This document shows, in pieces, positions 54,601-64,000 of a stretch of DNA of 64,000 bases (positions within the stretch are counted from its first letter, which is position 1; every line of letters begins with the position of its first letter). This DNA is from Leptidea sinapis. Its lineage: Eukaryota > Arthropoda > Insecta > Lepidoptera > Pieridae. Under the pieces are notes generated by a model. It had not been told where the DNA came from. It saw only the letters and a list, made by a program, of their open reading frames with translations, and ran no database searches. Where the stretch lies: contig NC_066275.1 in assembly GCF_905404315.1 (NCBI RefSeq), positions 7,254,001 to 7,318,000 of the forward strand, written 5' to 3'. The position numbers and the translations under genes are program-made.

Positions 54601-57600
54601 TCAATGTTTCTGTATCAAAGCTTTCTTATTTATGATGTTATGTAGACTATATGAGTTAAACAGGGGCGTGATTGGTTTTCTTGCAAGGTAGGCACTGTAG
54701 ATATAACTAGTCGTAGTTGCGCTTTAGGGACTACGCGCACTTATTCAGCTCCATTTGCGTTTCGCTGAACGATTTTGGTCACACTTATACAGCTCTGCTT
54801 CTATCAGCCGCGTACGGCGTCGTAAGAATGAGAATAATAACTTTAAATCACGTCTGCACTCTTTGATCTTTGCGTGCATAATGATTACGTCAAATCAATG
54901 CAGGAACAATACAGGTGCCAACTTGTCGACAAGGAATCGCGAACCATCCCTGTAAAGAGCTGTTCCGCCGCATTTGACGGCGAACAGCGCCGAACGCTCT
55001 CTATAGCATTTACATAATAAAAACACATTTATCCTCATTTTATGCTGGTTTGCCAAAAGCAGAATGGACGCGGAAAGCTGAATCTACGCGTACACGTCTC
55101 CATACAAAATTGTTGTTTTCTATGGACAAAAGCTGAAAAGAGCTGAATAAGTGCGCGTAGTCCCTTAGTCCGACAGTACTAGGTTTAGAAGTTGTTTGTT
55201 TCGCATACAGTTGCCGGACCGTTTGTTCAATCTAATACTATAGTTTAATGAGTGGGTATTCAATAGGTAGGTACTATTGAATACAGTAATACTATTGTAC
55301 TAAAATAAAAGATGTTTGGTTATAGAATAACGGAACTTAATTAAACTAAAACAACACTAGAGCCATATTTGTTTAGGTTCTTAACGAGGTAGGCACTGCC
55401 TAATTGCCTGTATGGTATCCACGCCCCTGGAAAAACTCCTCTCTCAAACACAAACTCTATAATAAAATAATTTCAGCAAAGTGTTACTTACACTAATTTT
55501 CATTAAATCTGATTCTACGACACGATATCATACTTCATTTTGTTAAAATAAATTACCACAAATCTCCACTTAGTTTACAAAAACAAAAAGACCTATGTCT
55601 TCCGGGAGTTTCAATCTTGATTGAGACACTATAGACACAACTATTGTGTCAATGTTTATGTGTCGAAGATTTCTAATTTATGACGTTATGTAGACTATAT
55701 GAGTTAATAGTTATTTATGCAACTGTTGTGTAATAAGGGGTATTAAAACACGAATATGGATTTATCTCACGAGACGAAGCCGAGTGTGATAATAGTATCA
55801 CATGAGTGTTTTAATAATTAATTATCAACAGTTGCATACAAGACTTTATCTATACCCAAAATATGAATCCTCTAAAAGATTCTGAAACAGTCAGCTTACT
55901 GCTATCATTAAAACATCCAGTCCTAGTAGTAACCTAATATCATCCATTACTGATTCTATACAAATAATCTAAGTATTAATGAAAGTATTATTTATTTTAG
56001 TAGTAATTTACATTTTGTATAGTGCAATAATTAAAATTCACTTGAATATTATGTATGTTCTTTTGGAAAGTAATCGCTCATTTCTTGTAAACAAAACAAT
56101 AAATATATCGAAGAAAAATGGCGGGGATTCGAATAACCTACTTTTTTTTACGGCGCGCGACGTTCTGGTAGTGTGGAACGCGTGTAAACGAAAATGTTCT
56201 TTTTTTGAAATTCATACAGATACCACGCATCGAGCAATTAGAATGTGGCTGTTTGTTAAAACTCTTTGAGCATGAAGGGAATGAAAAAAAATAGGAGTGT
56301 TGTTATGAAATTCAGTACAACATTACAACACTCTTTTGGATTATATAATGGTTATTAGAACATTGGGTGTTTTAATGTTGGCAACAAGCTAACTGTTTCT
56401 GAATCTTTAATAGAGGATTTAAAGCATGGGTGTAGATAAAAAGAATTACCATAAATCTACACTTAGTTTACAAAAACCGAAAGACTTACATAAGTCGGTT
56501 TTCTGACGTCGTAGCCGCACTGCTTATTCCGGATAATATCCTGCGGTTTGTTTCGGCAACAGCTGAAGGGCACGCCACAAGCTTCTCTTGAGCCAACCGC
56601 GCCGCTTGAACAGTTGAAGTAGGCGTTCCTATCCCAGTCACGTGGACCTTCCACACCACAGCATTGGAGCTGTAACATAATCGAATTCGAACCATAATCA
56701 CACAGACCTACGAACGTTTTGAATAACGTGATCAGAGACAAAACACACAAATAAAATTTGTAAACAAAATTTTATGCACGATGCGGGACTCGAACCCACA
56801 ACCTATCGCATTGCGTGCAAATGCTCTTCCAACTGAGCTAACCGTTCGACCAACTGTATTATTTTATCAACTATAAAGTAGATCCTGTAGATGAAGCCAC
56901 AACCTGAGAGTTGAACAAAGCATTCAAGATTTAATGACGATACGTGATTTGAACGGTTAGCTCACTTGAAAGAGCACTCGCACGCAATGCGAGAGGTCGT
57001 GGCTTATTTAAAAAAAACTACTACCTATTATTAGGTACCTACTTATTATCAGGGATGAGCCGAACTTCGTTTTACATTCGGTTTAACCGAACTAAAGCGT
57101 CTTGAACAAAACTTAGGGCTGTTCTTCATAAACCCGAAGTAAAGTTATTCCAAATTTAAAGCTTTTTGTCTTTAAGCTTTGTCACTACAGAATTCCATGA
57201 GTGGGAGCTCCTTTGCACAAGATGCCGGCTAGATTATGGGTACCACAACGGCGCCTATTTCTGCCGTGAAACAGTAATATCTGTGTTTCAGTCTGAAGGG
57301 CACCGTAGCTAGTGAAATTATTGGGCAAATGAGGCTTAACATCTTCTCTCAAGGTGACGAGCGCAATTGTAGAGCCGCTCAAAATTTTTAAGGGTTTTTC
57401 AAGCATCCTGAGCGGCACTGCATTGTAATGGACAGGGCGTATCAATTACCATCAGCTGAAAGTCCAGCTCGTCTCATCCCTTATTTTCATAAAAAAATGA
57501 TTTGTAAATAGCTCTTACATAAAATATGATGATAAAATTAAGCTGACATGTAAAATTATTTGGCAAATATCTCTTTTATTTGTAAAATAAAAAGTAATTT

Positions 57601-60600
57601 GTAACAATGATATATTATAGTTATATAAAGTTTTCATTTAATGCAACACATATAATTTTAGGTTCCTTCGTAGAAACTTTCAACTAAACAAAAAAATCAA
57701 ACTAAACTGATCCCGCTACACATAAAAAGTGTTTAGTAGATCTTAAATTATTCGTGCAGTCAAACTGTCAGAACATTACGCAGAGTTTTATTCTATCATA
57801 TTGTGTGAATTTGGATGATTTTGAATTTATATAAAAAAAAATTACCCAATCTTCCTGTATCCAATCAATTAAATTTTGTTGATCCGGGTCTTCTCTGTAG
57901 TGTGTTATGAATGTTTGAAAACCAGTAGTCCCTTGTTGCTTTATCTGAAAAGCATGTTAATCATTTTACTCAAATTTTTGTAAGTAGCAGCTTTGTTTTC
58001 AATACAATTAGAGTTAGAATTACAAAAACGGGCCATATATGGAAATTTATTGAATGTGGTTATTCGGGGATGGCGGAAATCCATAATTATCCAAATGTTG
58101 TGGGTTTTTTTGAGTGTTAATTGGGCTAAGATTTGTCTTTAATCAAATAGACACGAGTTTCTCCTCTACACGAGGCATACTCAGGAGATGTTGACTCGTA
58201 AACTCTCTCTCTCTCTCCTCAGTATAGGTATAGGTTTTCACGGGCTACTTTCCGCAACTCGACGACTCGCACATGAGTTATCTTACGTAATCTTGATCGT
58301 GTGAGTTTCACCAGCTTGCGAGAGAGCCTCTGATCTATGCATGGTAGAGCCTCTTTTGCCTGTCTGCATCCTCTCCTCTCCTCAGTATTCTTACAACATT
58401 TGGATGTACTATTTACAACACATCATTTAAAAAATATGTAAGTACCTACTTACATATTTTTGGGTAGGGAATTCTATGACATGTTATGTCCGTGTTTATA
58501 CCGTGGCTTATTATCGTTTTTGTTTTTCATTCCATATTAGTTTACTAACTAAAAGTACGTACCCAGTCCTTGAATACAAAAAACAGGACACCGGCTGTCA
58601 TTTCCGCTAAGAGCAGTAACGCAAGGAAGACTGCATACTGTAAAAATAATACAAACAATTATAAATAAATGGTAGTTAAAAAAAACGCTTTTTTTTAAAG
58701 AATTTAAATTTAACATCATATTCTGCCCTATAGACGATTGATGAAAATTATATAAATTATAAAAAATCTATTTTGCAAATTTAAAAATGGAATAATTTTA
58801 TCAAATTAATGTACTGTCATCAGTCCACGATAAATCTACGAAGTTTGAACGAAATCTGCCCCTTTAAAGTGGGTCAAAATCGCGCCCAAATAAGTCGGTT
58901 ATTAACAAATATATGTATGAAGGTGAAGCTAATAAAAACTGTGTTAATTTTGTAAATAACTTAGTTTTAAGAGATCTAATTTTGTATTTCTTTCCTCTTT
59001 TTGTATGTACATATTACTTCAATTAATATTGAACTTTGTTATTCATCATGTAAGATACTAGTAACTATAAAATTAAACTGTGGATAATGGTGTGGGTTCT
59101 CAATAAAATTAATTTGATATCTACTATACTTTGAAATTGTAAACTGTTTGTTGTCCCTAAGAAATAAAATAAAATAAATAATGAAACAATAAGACAGCTA
59201 TAATAAACTAATAACATTTTAAGTCCATGAAATTATATTTAGTTAGCTAGTCTATTCAATATACATATAATTACTCACACATGCTAATAAACAAGTGTTC
59301 TCACGCAATGCGCCGACGCAGCCAGTGAATCCAATTATAAATGTTATTGTACCTGAAATTAGGTTAGAATTTACAACAATGGCAACACAATAATCAAATA
59401 CAATATTACTGTGTTTCTGTCTGAAGGGCGCCGTAGCGAGTGAAATTACTGGGCAAATGAGACTTAACATCTTATGTCTCAAGGTGACAAGCGCAATTGT
59501 AGTGCCACTCAGAATTTTTGGGTTTTTCAAGAATCCTGAGCGGCACTGCATTGTATTGTGTAAACTGGGCTGATGGGCTGAATGTCCTGCTCATCTTGTC
59601 CCTTATTTTCTTTAAAAAAAAAATTAAAAGCACATACAACACCTTTAAGGGTTGTAATGCCCCTCTGGCGTTGCAAGAAGGCATGGGTGGAGATCATAAC
59701 TTACCATCAGGTGACCAAAATGTTCATCATTATCATTTCAGCTGGGAGACTTCCACTGCTGGACAAAGGCCTCCCCCAAAGATCGCCAATATGTTAGTTG
59801 TTTTTTAAATAAAAAAACATTGTTTTGCTCCTGTTAACTTTTAATTCTTGGGACTTACAGTATGAATTTGAGCATTGGATGTTGCACCTAACAAAGTAAT
59901 GTGTAAATTGTGAAATGGTATCAATACATTAAAGAGTGGCTTATTATTATCTAATACATATATCATTATCATGTGATCTACTATTTACTATTTCTCTATG
60001 AACATATAGTAGATTCCCAGTTGGATGAGGGTAACACAGGACCGATTAACATGGAGATGGAGAGGCCTTTGGCCAGCAGTGGAACTTCCAATATCATATA
60101 TACCACTATACCACTGAATCTACTATCATATGAAAAAGTTTTCAGACTGATATGATAGTAGATTCAGTAAATTAAATTAAAAACAGAATGGAATGATCTG
60201 AAAGTGCTATTTATTACAAAAACAGAATATTTATAGTTTCTGTGTTGCATTAAATTTTTTATTTAATAATCACAAACTCTACTTTTTACAATTTTGAAAA
60301 AAAATATTCACCTGTAGAAATATATTTTTTCAACAATAAGCAGGTTCAGTATTATATTTTTTTAAATATAATTACATATATTTATATAAAATTCTTGTGT
60401 CACAGTGTTTTTTATTTTCTTGACATTTTTTTTACTTTTATTTTAATATGATTCAGCATTAAAAATACACATAACTTAAAATTTTCATCTGTCTACAATC
60501 AACACCTATTTTTGTATAGCGATTTTTATATTATTCTGTTCCATCCACAGATTTCGCAATAGGATTGCAAGATAGCAATCGAATACAATAATAAAATTTA

Positions 60601-61988
60601 TTATGGACATGTCATTAATGACATGAATAAAAGGTTTATTTCACCAAAGACAAGGAGATAGTACAAAGGATATAACACCTAGATAAGGTAACTATCAAGG
60701 CTAAGCATACCCCTAACGTAATCACCAATTGAATTTATTTAAATCATTCATAAAAGCAAAGAATTTATTTCTTATAGATTGGTGTGAATACTTTTGTGTT
60801 CACTATATAATTGGCTTATTTACCCAATATTAATCTACTAGCCTCATAATTAAAAAGACAAATTAATTTAAATCTCTGTTCATTCTTACTTAATACCTAC
60901 ATTGAAAACTCAATGACAATTTTTTTTATATCTTCCTTGTGATAATATATAATAAAGAAATATAATGTACTTACCAACACAAATTAACACAAAGGCTGGA
61001 TCTAGGGCAATATTGGTAAGTCTGGAAAGATTGTTGAATGTATCTTTCTCTGTCCAAGCCCATATTCCTACTGCCAATATAACCAGCCCAAGAAACTAAA
61101 ATAATTATAACATATAAATATGAATAGCAGCTACATTAAGCTATAGCATTGGCCTTATAACCCAGTAGGCATGTATTAACTCTTTACTGAAGTAATACTT
61201 CTTTTGGCTCACATGGGAAAAATCATTAGAGTGAATTATTACAATGTGTATGCACACTGTCACACAAATTCGACAGCCGTTGTTAGTCATGGGTTGGTCA
61301 ACTAGACCATTTGTATCACACTTCAGCTTTTTTGTAATGCAAACACCTCTGTCAATCAACTGAGGTGAGCAAAAGTGGGATATTGAATACTCATTGGTTA
61401 TGTAATGATCACAAACACATGATGAGGAGAGGAGATTTTCATGGTATTTATGGCAGCTGGTCAAAACTGGCCAAATATAAGTGGGTGTGGATTTTTAAAA
61501 GATGTTACTATTTTCCTAATATGATCTGAAAGACTTCAGCTTTTAGTTGGCTTCTATAGGTTTATAAGGCTAATATCATACAAAAAATACAGAATTAGCT
61601 CATATTTATTTCATGTGTTGTGAAAATTGCATTAATATGCAACATTGTTATTCCATGTGAAAATGATATTACTGTGAATACATGTAAGAGATATTTTAAT
61701 GCGTAAAATTTAATCACACAGGGACTCATGTTGCCTGGATATTATTTTATAAAATATTACATAGACAATGAAAATTAACAATTCATTGAAAGTAATCACA
61801 ACTTTGGTCCTTGACAAAATGAAAGTGTTGGTTATTTACTTTGTTGATGAATACCTTATTCCATAAATACTTAAATATATTATTTTAGTATTTATACGTA
61901 CCCAGAAAAGAACATTTACACCAAAAATCACGTATTTTAAACAACAGCTGACTTCAGTAGTGTCACGTCGATATTTTCTTATAGGCAT
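51574..61988 (-). CDS. Tetraspanin, TspanC8 group (Tsp26A/Tsp3A/Tsp86D-like)
   Basis: Membrane scaffold protein; TspanC8 members bind ADAM10 and guide its transport and substrate choice, including Notch. Exons, right to left: 61902-61988, 60975-61095, 59279-59352, 58563-58637, 57846-57944, 56490-56669, then 53988-54101 or 51574-51690. All junctions are GT-AG and phases agree. It starts MPIRKYRRDTTEVSCCLKYV. TM1 leads into AVGIWAWTEKDTF, TM2 into GCVGALRENTCLL and TM3 into FKDW. The large loop has CCG, NC, AC, PFSCC, QCG and GC: eight cysteines, which define TspanC8. A terminal exon after TM4 was not found, so the gene may continue left. Confidence 0.92.
51818..51960. repeat. Diverged foldback element FB1 copy
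   Basis: Left side has the tail in reverse orientation (AATTTATTGAAGTAGGCGTT), then GTGCCAGAGTTTGGCGAG, CCTCGTGTAGTGGCGAAACA, CGTGTCGAATTGTTTGAAG and the end AAGAAAACTCAAAATATTTG. About 140 bp; much of one arm is lost. Lies in the gap between exons 7b and 7a. Confidence 0.72.
51976..53160. other. Tetraspanin intron, little recognised
   Basis: Apart from a LINE scrap near 52590-52690 I see nothing definable. Confidence 0.4.
53161..53397 (+). repeat. 79-bp tandem repeat, three units
   Basis: Units start at 53161, 53240 and 53319 with ACTCTATATATATAATATTA. The first two are identical by eye; the third has three substitutions (including GATCGATC for GATCCATC). Lies between tetraspanin exons 7b and 7a. 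Confidence 0.93.
53988..54101 (-). CDS. Tetraspanin exon 7a (alternative)
   Basis: 38 codons: VSEHVIHERGCLVAGEDW then LQRHIVTVLAAVL. It carries the eighth cysteine and TM4. Acceptor TATTTAG. The donor GTTCAT is weak, and reading through it meets a TAG after three codons (53976-53978), so it may instead be a terminal exon. Confidence 0.75.
54140..54660. repeat. Intronic duplicated segments, block 1
   Basis: Three pieces recur in block 2 (55540-56450) in a different order: ATTTATGCAACTGTTGTG..., TTGGGTGTTTTAATGTTGGC... and TTCCGGGAGTTACATCCTTG.... Identity is high but not perfect. Confidence 0.75.
54727..55164. mobile_element. PIF/Harbinger-type MITE
   Basis: Perfect 24-bp inverted ends (54727-54750 and 55141-55164) starting GGGACTACGCGCAC, flanked on both sides by TTA (54724-54726 and 55165-55167), the 3-bp target duplication typical of PIF/Harbinger. 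The interior is non-coding; the 66-codon frame inside is incidental. Located in tetraspanin intron 6. Confidence 0.88.
55540..56450. repeat. Intronic duplicated segments, block 2
   Basis: Contains copies of the three block 1 pieces at about 55608-55705, 55705-55765 and 56300-56440. It also contains a second copy (55555-55600) of the CACTTAGTTTACAAAAAC sequence that borders the exon 6 donor (56458-56480). The 96-codon frame at 55979-56269 is unrecognised. Confidence 0.7.
56490..56669 (-). CDS. Tetraspanin coding exon 6
   Basis: 60 codons, phase 0 at both ends. LQCCGVEGPRDWDRNAYFNC, REACGVPFSCC and NKQCGYDVRKP: seven of the eight loop cysteines. Donor GTAAGT. Confidence 0.93.
56740..57010. mobile_element. 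tRNA-like inverted dimer element
   Basis: A tRNA-like sequence on the minus strand (56776-56847) and a second, truncated one on the plus strand (from about 56952: GAACGGTTAGCTCACTTGAA to GCGAGAGGTCGTGGC) face each other. The sequence between them is also found, inverted, at 2970-3035. Ends resemble ACACAAATAAAATTTG. Confidence 0.72.
56776..56847 (-). pseudogene. tRNA-like sequence, full cloverleaf
   Basis: 72 nt with all four arms: acceptor GAACGGT/ATCGTGC (one mismatch), D arm GCTC...GAGC, anticodon arm TTTGC/GCGAT around loop ACGCAAT, T arm GTGGGTTCGAGTCCCGC. Reading positions 34-36 gives GCA (cysteine), but position 33 is C rather than U. Most likely a tRNA-derived repeat, not a working gene. 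Confidence 0.6.
57190..57495 (-). repeat. Interspersed repeat family A, copy 4
   Basis: Inverted copy in tetraspanin intron 5: GTGGGAGCTCCTTTGCACAA at left, AACGGCGCCTATTTCTGCCG in the middle, ATTTTCATAAAAAAATG at right. Confidence 0.8.
57846..57944 (-). CDS. Tetraspanin coding exon 5
   Basis: 33 codons. FQTFITHYREDPDQQNLIDW then IQEDW is the first helix region of the large extracellular loop. Donor GTAATT. Confidence 0.9.
58040..58200. repeat. Foldback element FB1, half copy
   Basis: Reverse-oriented tail (AATTTATTGAATGTGG, GGCGGAAATCCATAATTAT) followed by one arm (GAGTGTTAATTGGGC, CCTCTACACGAGGCATACTC). The other arm is missing; a CT-rich run follows at 58199-58217. In tetraspanin intron 4. 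Confidence 0.72.
58563..58637 (-). CDS. Tetraspanin coding exon 4
   Basis: 25 codons (YAVFLALLLLAEMTAGVL, then FFVFKDW): TM3 and entry into the large loop. Donor GTACGT. Confidence 0.92.
58720..58945 (-). repeat. Interspersed repeat family C, copy 2
   Basis: Reverse complement of 29862-30090 with divergence: CTACGAAGTTTGAACGAAAT and CAAAATCGCGCCCAAATAAG are shared landmarks. Just outside, or spanning the edge of, tetraspanin exon 4's upstream intron. Confidence 0.6.
59279..59352 (-). CDS. Tetraspanin coding exon 3
   Basis: 74 bp, acceptor TTTCAG, donor GTGAGT. Encodes TM2 and the conserved FTGCVGALRENTCLLAC turn. Confidence 0.92.
59400..59620 (-). repeat. Interspersed repeat family A, copy 5
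   Basis: Inverted, lacking one end: GGGCGCCGTAGCGAGTGAAA, CTTAACATCTTATGTCTCAA, GAGCGGCACTGCATTG. Starts about 50 bp from exon 3's acceptor. Confidence 0.78.
59640..59795. repeat. Two LINE tail scraps
   Basis: 59645-59725 (plus) encodes GCNAPLALQEGMGGDHNLPS, the Jockey-like tail. 59728-59795 (minus) matches the RTE-like tail (CTTCCACTGCTGGACAAAGG). Confidence 0.65.
60025..60090 (+). repeat. RTE-like LINE tail scrap
   Basis: DEGNTGPINMEMERPLASSG resembles the end of the LINE at 18999-20880. Only about 65 bp. Confidence 0.5.
60114..60167. repeat. Perfect 18-bp inverted repeat
   Basis: Arms 60114-60131 (CTGAATCTACTATCATAT) and 60150-60167 with an 18-base spacer, in tetraspanin intron 2. Confidence 0.85.
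60170..60970. other. Tetraspanin intron 2, nothing further
   Basis: AT-rich; no repeat or exon recognised beyond those listed. Confidence 0.4.
60975..61095 (-). CDS. Tetraspanin coding exon 2
   Basis: 121 bp, acceptor TTTTAG, donor GTAAGT, ends in phase 1. FLGLVILAVGIWAWTEKDTF and NIALDPAFVLICV cover the rest of TM1, the small extracellular loop and the start of TM2. Confidence 0.92.
61096..61901. other. Tetraspanin intron 1
   Basis: No repeat recognised. A 107-codon frame on the minus strand (61141-61464) has scattered cysteines but no domain, and it sits wholly within the intron. Confidence 0.45.
61902..61988 (-). CDS. Tetraspanin coding exon 1
   Basis: 29 codons from ATG (61988) to TTCTGG, then donor GTACGT. 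Encodes the cytoplasmic N-terminus with the paired cysteines of EVSCCLKY (likely palmitoylated) and the start of TM1. Confidence 0.92.
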
Positions 61989-63152
61989 TTTGATTTATTG
62001 AACACTTATATTACGATATTAACCAGAAAGAACTAAAAATTAATAACTGCTATACTGCTGTTATTATTCATGTCAACGAAATTAACTTATATCACTTAAC
62101 ATTATTGATCTAATTTAAATACAGGAAATAAAAATCTTATTTCGGTTCTCTCTCCATTCATTTCATTGTGAATTGTGATTTGTTATTCCAAACTCCAAAG
62201 AGAATATAATCATTAGGCACTAACCTACGTTCTGTCAACTCTGATTCTTCAAGAACATTGATGAATGATTATTTTATCAAATATAGGTACATAATCAGAC
62301 GGCTCAATCAGGTGAATACTCACTCAAATGAAAGTTTAATTTATCTTTCATTCTTTTATCATACTGCTTAGCTGCCACAAGACAGAAGAGAACATTATTC
62401 TCCTCTTTTCTTTCAATATGTTACTGAACTTCTTTGGAGCGTCTGATCCATTGTTAAAAGGGTAAACCAAAGATGAAGTTCTATAAGATATTTTTCTTCA
62501 TAAGACAGTAGGATATTTCCTACTATTCTATAGATTAACAAAACGTATGGTCAAGCTTGTAAGGATCATACGTAGCGAAATCTGTTTGTTGAAATGTTAT
62601 GTAAATCAAATGTACTTAATTGGGAAGCTATCTAGTGCCTACTCGGTAGTTAATCTTACAAGCTACCTATCAATGATCTAAAATTGTAGACATTCCTTCT
62701 AAACTGGGTGATTGCGGGGTGAACTGTTTGCTGTCGGTTTTTGGGACTGCATCAATGGAACATCAGTATATCTACCGTTCGCGCAGTTGCACTGGAGTTA
62801 AGTAAGATAACGATGTTGGAATTTTAAAAACTTAAATCAGTTGGTAGAAACTATAACCAGTTCCGTTTTTTAGTACGATATTTGGGTTTTCAAGGCCATC
62901 GCCTAAACCAACCTTATGTAGCGATATTTGATTCTTCTTCTAACAGCTTAGGAGGAGTCAAACAGTTTAGTAGCCATGGGATTTGGGTGACTGACTAAGC
63001 ATTTGCCGTAGTGGTTTTTTTCTTCCCTTATGGAAATTATATATGTCTTCACTGCGAGCGATTTACACACATTTACATTTATTGTTCAAAAGTTGATTTG
63101 TTGAAGTGAAGCTTTAGGTAGTTAACGCGTTAGCGTTAGGTACTAATTATTG
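61989..63152. other. Tetraspanin upstream region
   Basis: Should hold the 5' untranslated exon(s) and promoter of the minus-strand tetraspanin gene. I could not place a transcription start. No other gene is seen until 63153. Confidence 0.4.
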
Positions 63153-64000
63153 ATGCACATTTTTGCCATATATAATTGGCTAGTTGGGCTAGGGGAAGAA
63201 TCCTCCTCTTACTCAGAACGTGATGTGATTAGATGTTTGACAGCTGGATTTAATGTGCCATTTTCGCTGGACAACAAATGCTATCGCATTGTCATTAAAT
63301 ACCTCCATCACAGTACTACCCATGAAGCGATATTAGAAGCCATTGAGAGTACAAACAATAAAATTAAAGGCGAAATCATCAATGCACGATACGGGCCTGA
63401 CAAAAAACCCATATCGACATTTTTCGTGAACATTGAGCCCAGTATTAACAATCCTGCAGTCAAGACCATTGCCCATATATTTAACCAAAAAGTCAAGATA
63501 GAGGATCCTCGTAAGTCTAAAAGTATTGTTCAATGCCAACGTTGCCAGCGCTACGGTCACTCGAAGAATAACTGCATGAGGCCATATAGGTGTGTCAAAT
63601 GTAGAGAAAGTCTCAAAACCTCGAAGTGCAAAAAGAAAGATAGAACCATACCGGCTAAATGCGCTCTCTGCTCATGTAACCACCCAGCTAATTACAAAGG
63701 CTGTGAAATATACAAAGAAATCCTCGCCCGTAGAAATAAAACCGTAACCCCAAGAGAAACACGCAACCCCTCCTCAACTACCACAGCTTTGCCAATCAAC
63801 CCAACCTCCACCTCGACCAAACCTCAATTAAATGACCCATTCACCAACACACCTATGCTTCAGCATACTGATGGAAATAATACCCAATCAAATCAACAAT
63901 CCTACAACAACTTGGAAGATATTCTACTTAAACAAAGCGATAAAATGAACCTCCTAATTCAACAAATTGGCTCTTTAGTGAGTCTAATCACTACTCTCGT
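63153..64000 (+). CDS. Jockey-type LINE ORF1 (gag-like), runs off window
   Basis: An open frame of at least 282 codons, from ATG at 63153 (MHIFAIYNWLVGLG) to the window edge without a stop. Middle: NKCYRIVIKYLHHSTTHEAI and PISTFFVNIEPS fit the PRE/C2HC-associated region. Three zinc-knuckle-like motifs follow: CQRCQRYGHSKNNC, CVKCRESLKTSKC and CALCSCNHPANYKGC. The rest is Thr/Pro/Asn-rich with a helical end (ILLKQSDKMNLLIQQIGSL). These are hallmarks of the nucleic-acid-binding ORF1 protein of Jockey-group LINEs. The true start may differ because the 5' end may be truncated; ORF2 would lie to the right. Confidence 0.85.
   Translation, partial: MHIFAIYNWLVGLGEESSSYSERDVIRCLTAGFNVPFSLDNKCYRIVIKYLHHSTTHEAILEAIESTNNKIKGEIINARYGPDKKPISTFFVNIEPSINNPAVKTIAHIFNQKVKIEDPRKSKSIVQCQRCQRYGHSKNNCMRPYRCVKCRESLKTSKCKKKDRTIPAKCALCSCNHPANYKGCEIYKEILARRNKTVTPRETRNPSSTTTALPINPTSTSTKPQLNDPFTNTPMLQHTDGNNTQSNQQSYNNLEDILLKQSDKMNLLIQQIGSLVSLITTL

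Noticed and set aside
55979..56269. 96-codon frame inside the tetraspanin intron
   Set aside because: No motif, opposite strand to the gene, overlaps duplicated intron sequence.
56776..56847. Functional tRNA-Cys gene
   Set aside because: The cloverleaf folds, but position 33 is C, there is an acceptor mismatch and the sequence sits in a repeat with partial copies nearby.
61141..61464. 107-codon cysteine-rich frame in tetraspanin intron 1
   Set aside because: Same strand as the gene but out of the splice pattern, with no domain and no repeat relation.

Overview
The window looks like nuclear DNA from a lepidopteran insect (moth or butterfly). It is AT-rich. The host gene I recognise has GT-AG introns. 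The repeats are of kinds typical of Lepidoptera: Jockey- and RTE-like LINE pieces, a CsRn1-type Ty3/gypsy element, hAT, Tc1/mariner, pogo/Tigger and PIF/Harbinger DNA transposons, and short tRNA-like and foldback repeats. Nothing bacterial or plasmid-like is present. Species cannot be told from the sequence.

Only one convincing host gene is present. It is a tetraspanin on the minus strand (51574-61988) with eight cysteines in its large extracellular loop, i.e. the TspanC8 group known to escort ADAM10. Six coding exons are clear. Two further exons (53988-54101 and 51574-51690) each encode the same end-of-loop/fourth-membrane-segment module in the same phase, so they look like alternative exons. 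The introns carry a PIF/Harbinger MITE, a three-copy 79-bp repeat, tRNA-like elements and LINE scraps.

The rest is nested mobile DNA. 4715-7945: a nearly complete hAT element with 8-bp target duplication. 8035-9067: a Tc1 transposase with its catalytic glutamate changed to lysine. 12062-12898: a deleted mariner. 13993-18998: an apparently intact Ty3/gypsy element (498-bp LTRs identical by eye, 4-bp target duplication, gag and pol joined by a canonical -1 slippery heptamer) inserted into an RTE-like LINE (13540-13992 and 18999-20880). 31750-33180: a decayed LINE RT. 34481-38829: a tandem-repeat array split by a pogo/Tigger element whose transposase carries a Tudor/chromo-like tail. 63153-64000: a Jockey-type LINE ORF1 running off the right edge.

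The most unusual object is at 44939-46581. About 1.34 kb encoding a frameshifted protein that I read as an orthomyxovirus (quaranjavirus-like) nucleoprotein lies between 119-bp inverted arms of a short foldback repeat. The whole unit is bounded by a 13-bp direct repeat. The same foldback family occurs at four other places in the window. One copy has a 30-bp tandem array in its loop, and another minimal copy also has an 11-13 bp target duplication. This suggests the viral gene was captured in the loop of a foldback retroposon and moved, or was trapped, with it.

There are no operons or shared pathways. The elements interact by insertion into one another, and I record the order of nesting where junctions show it.
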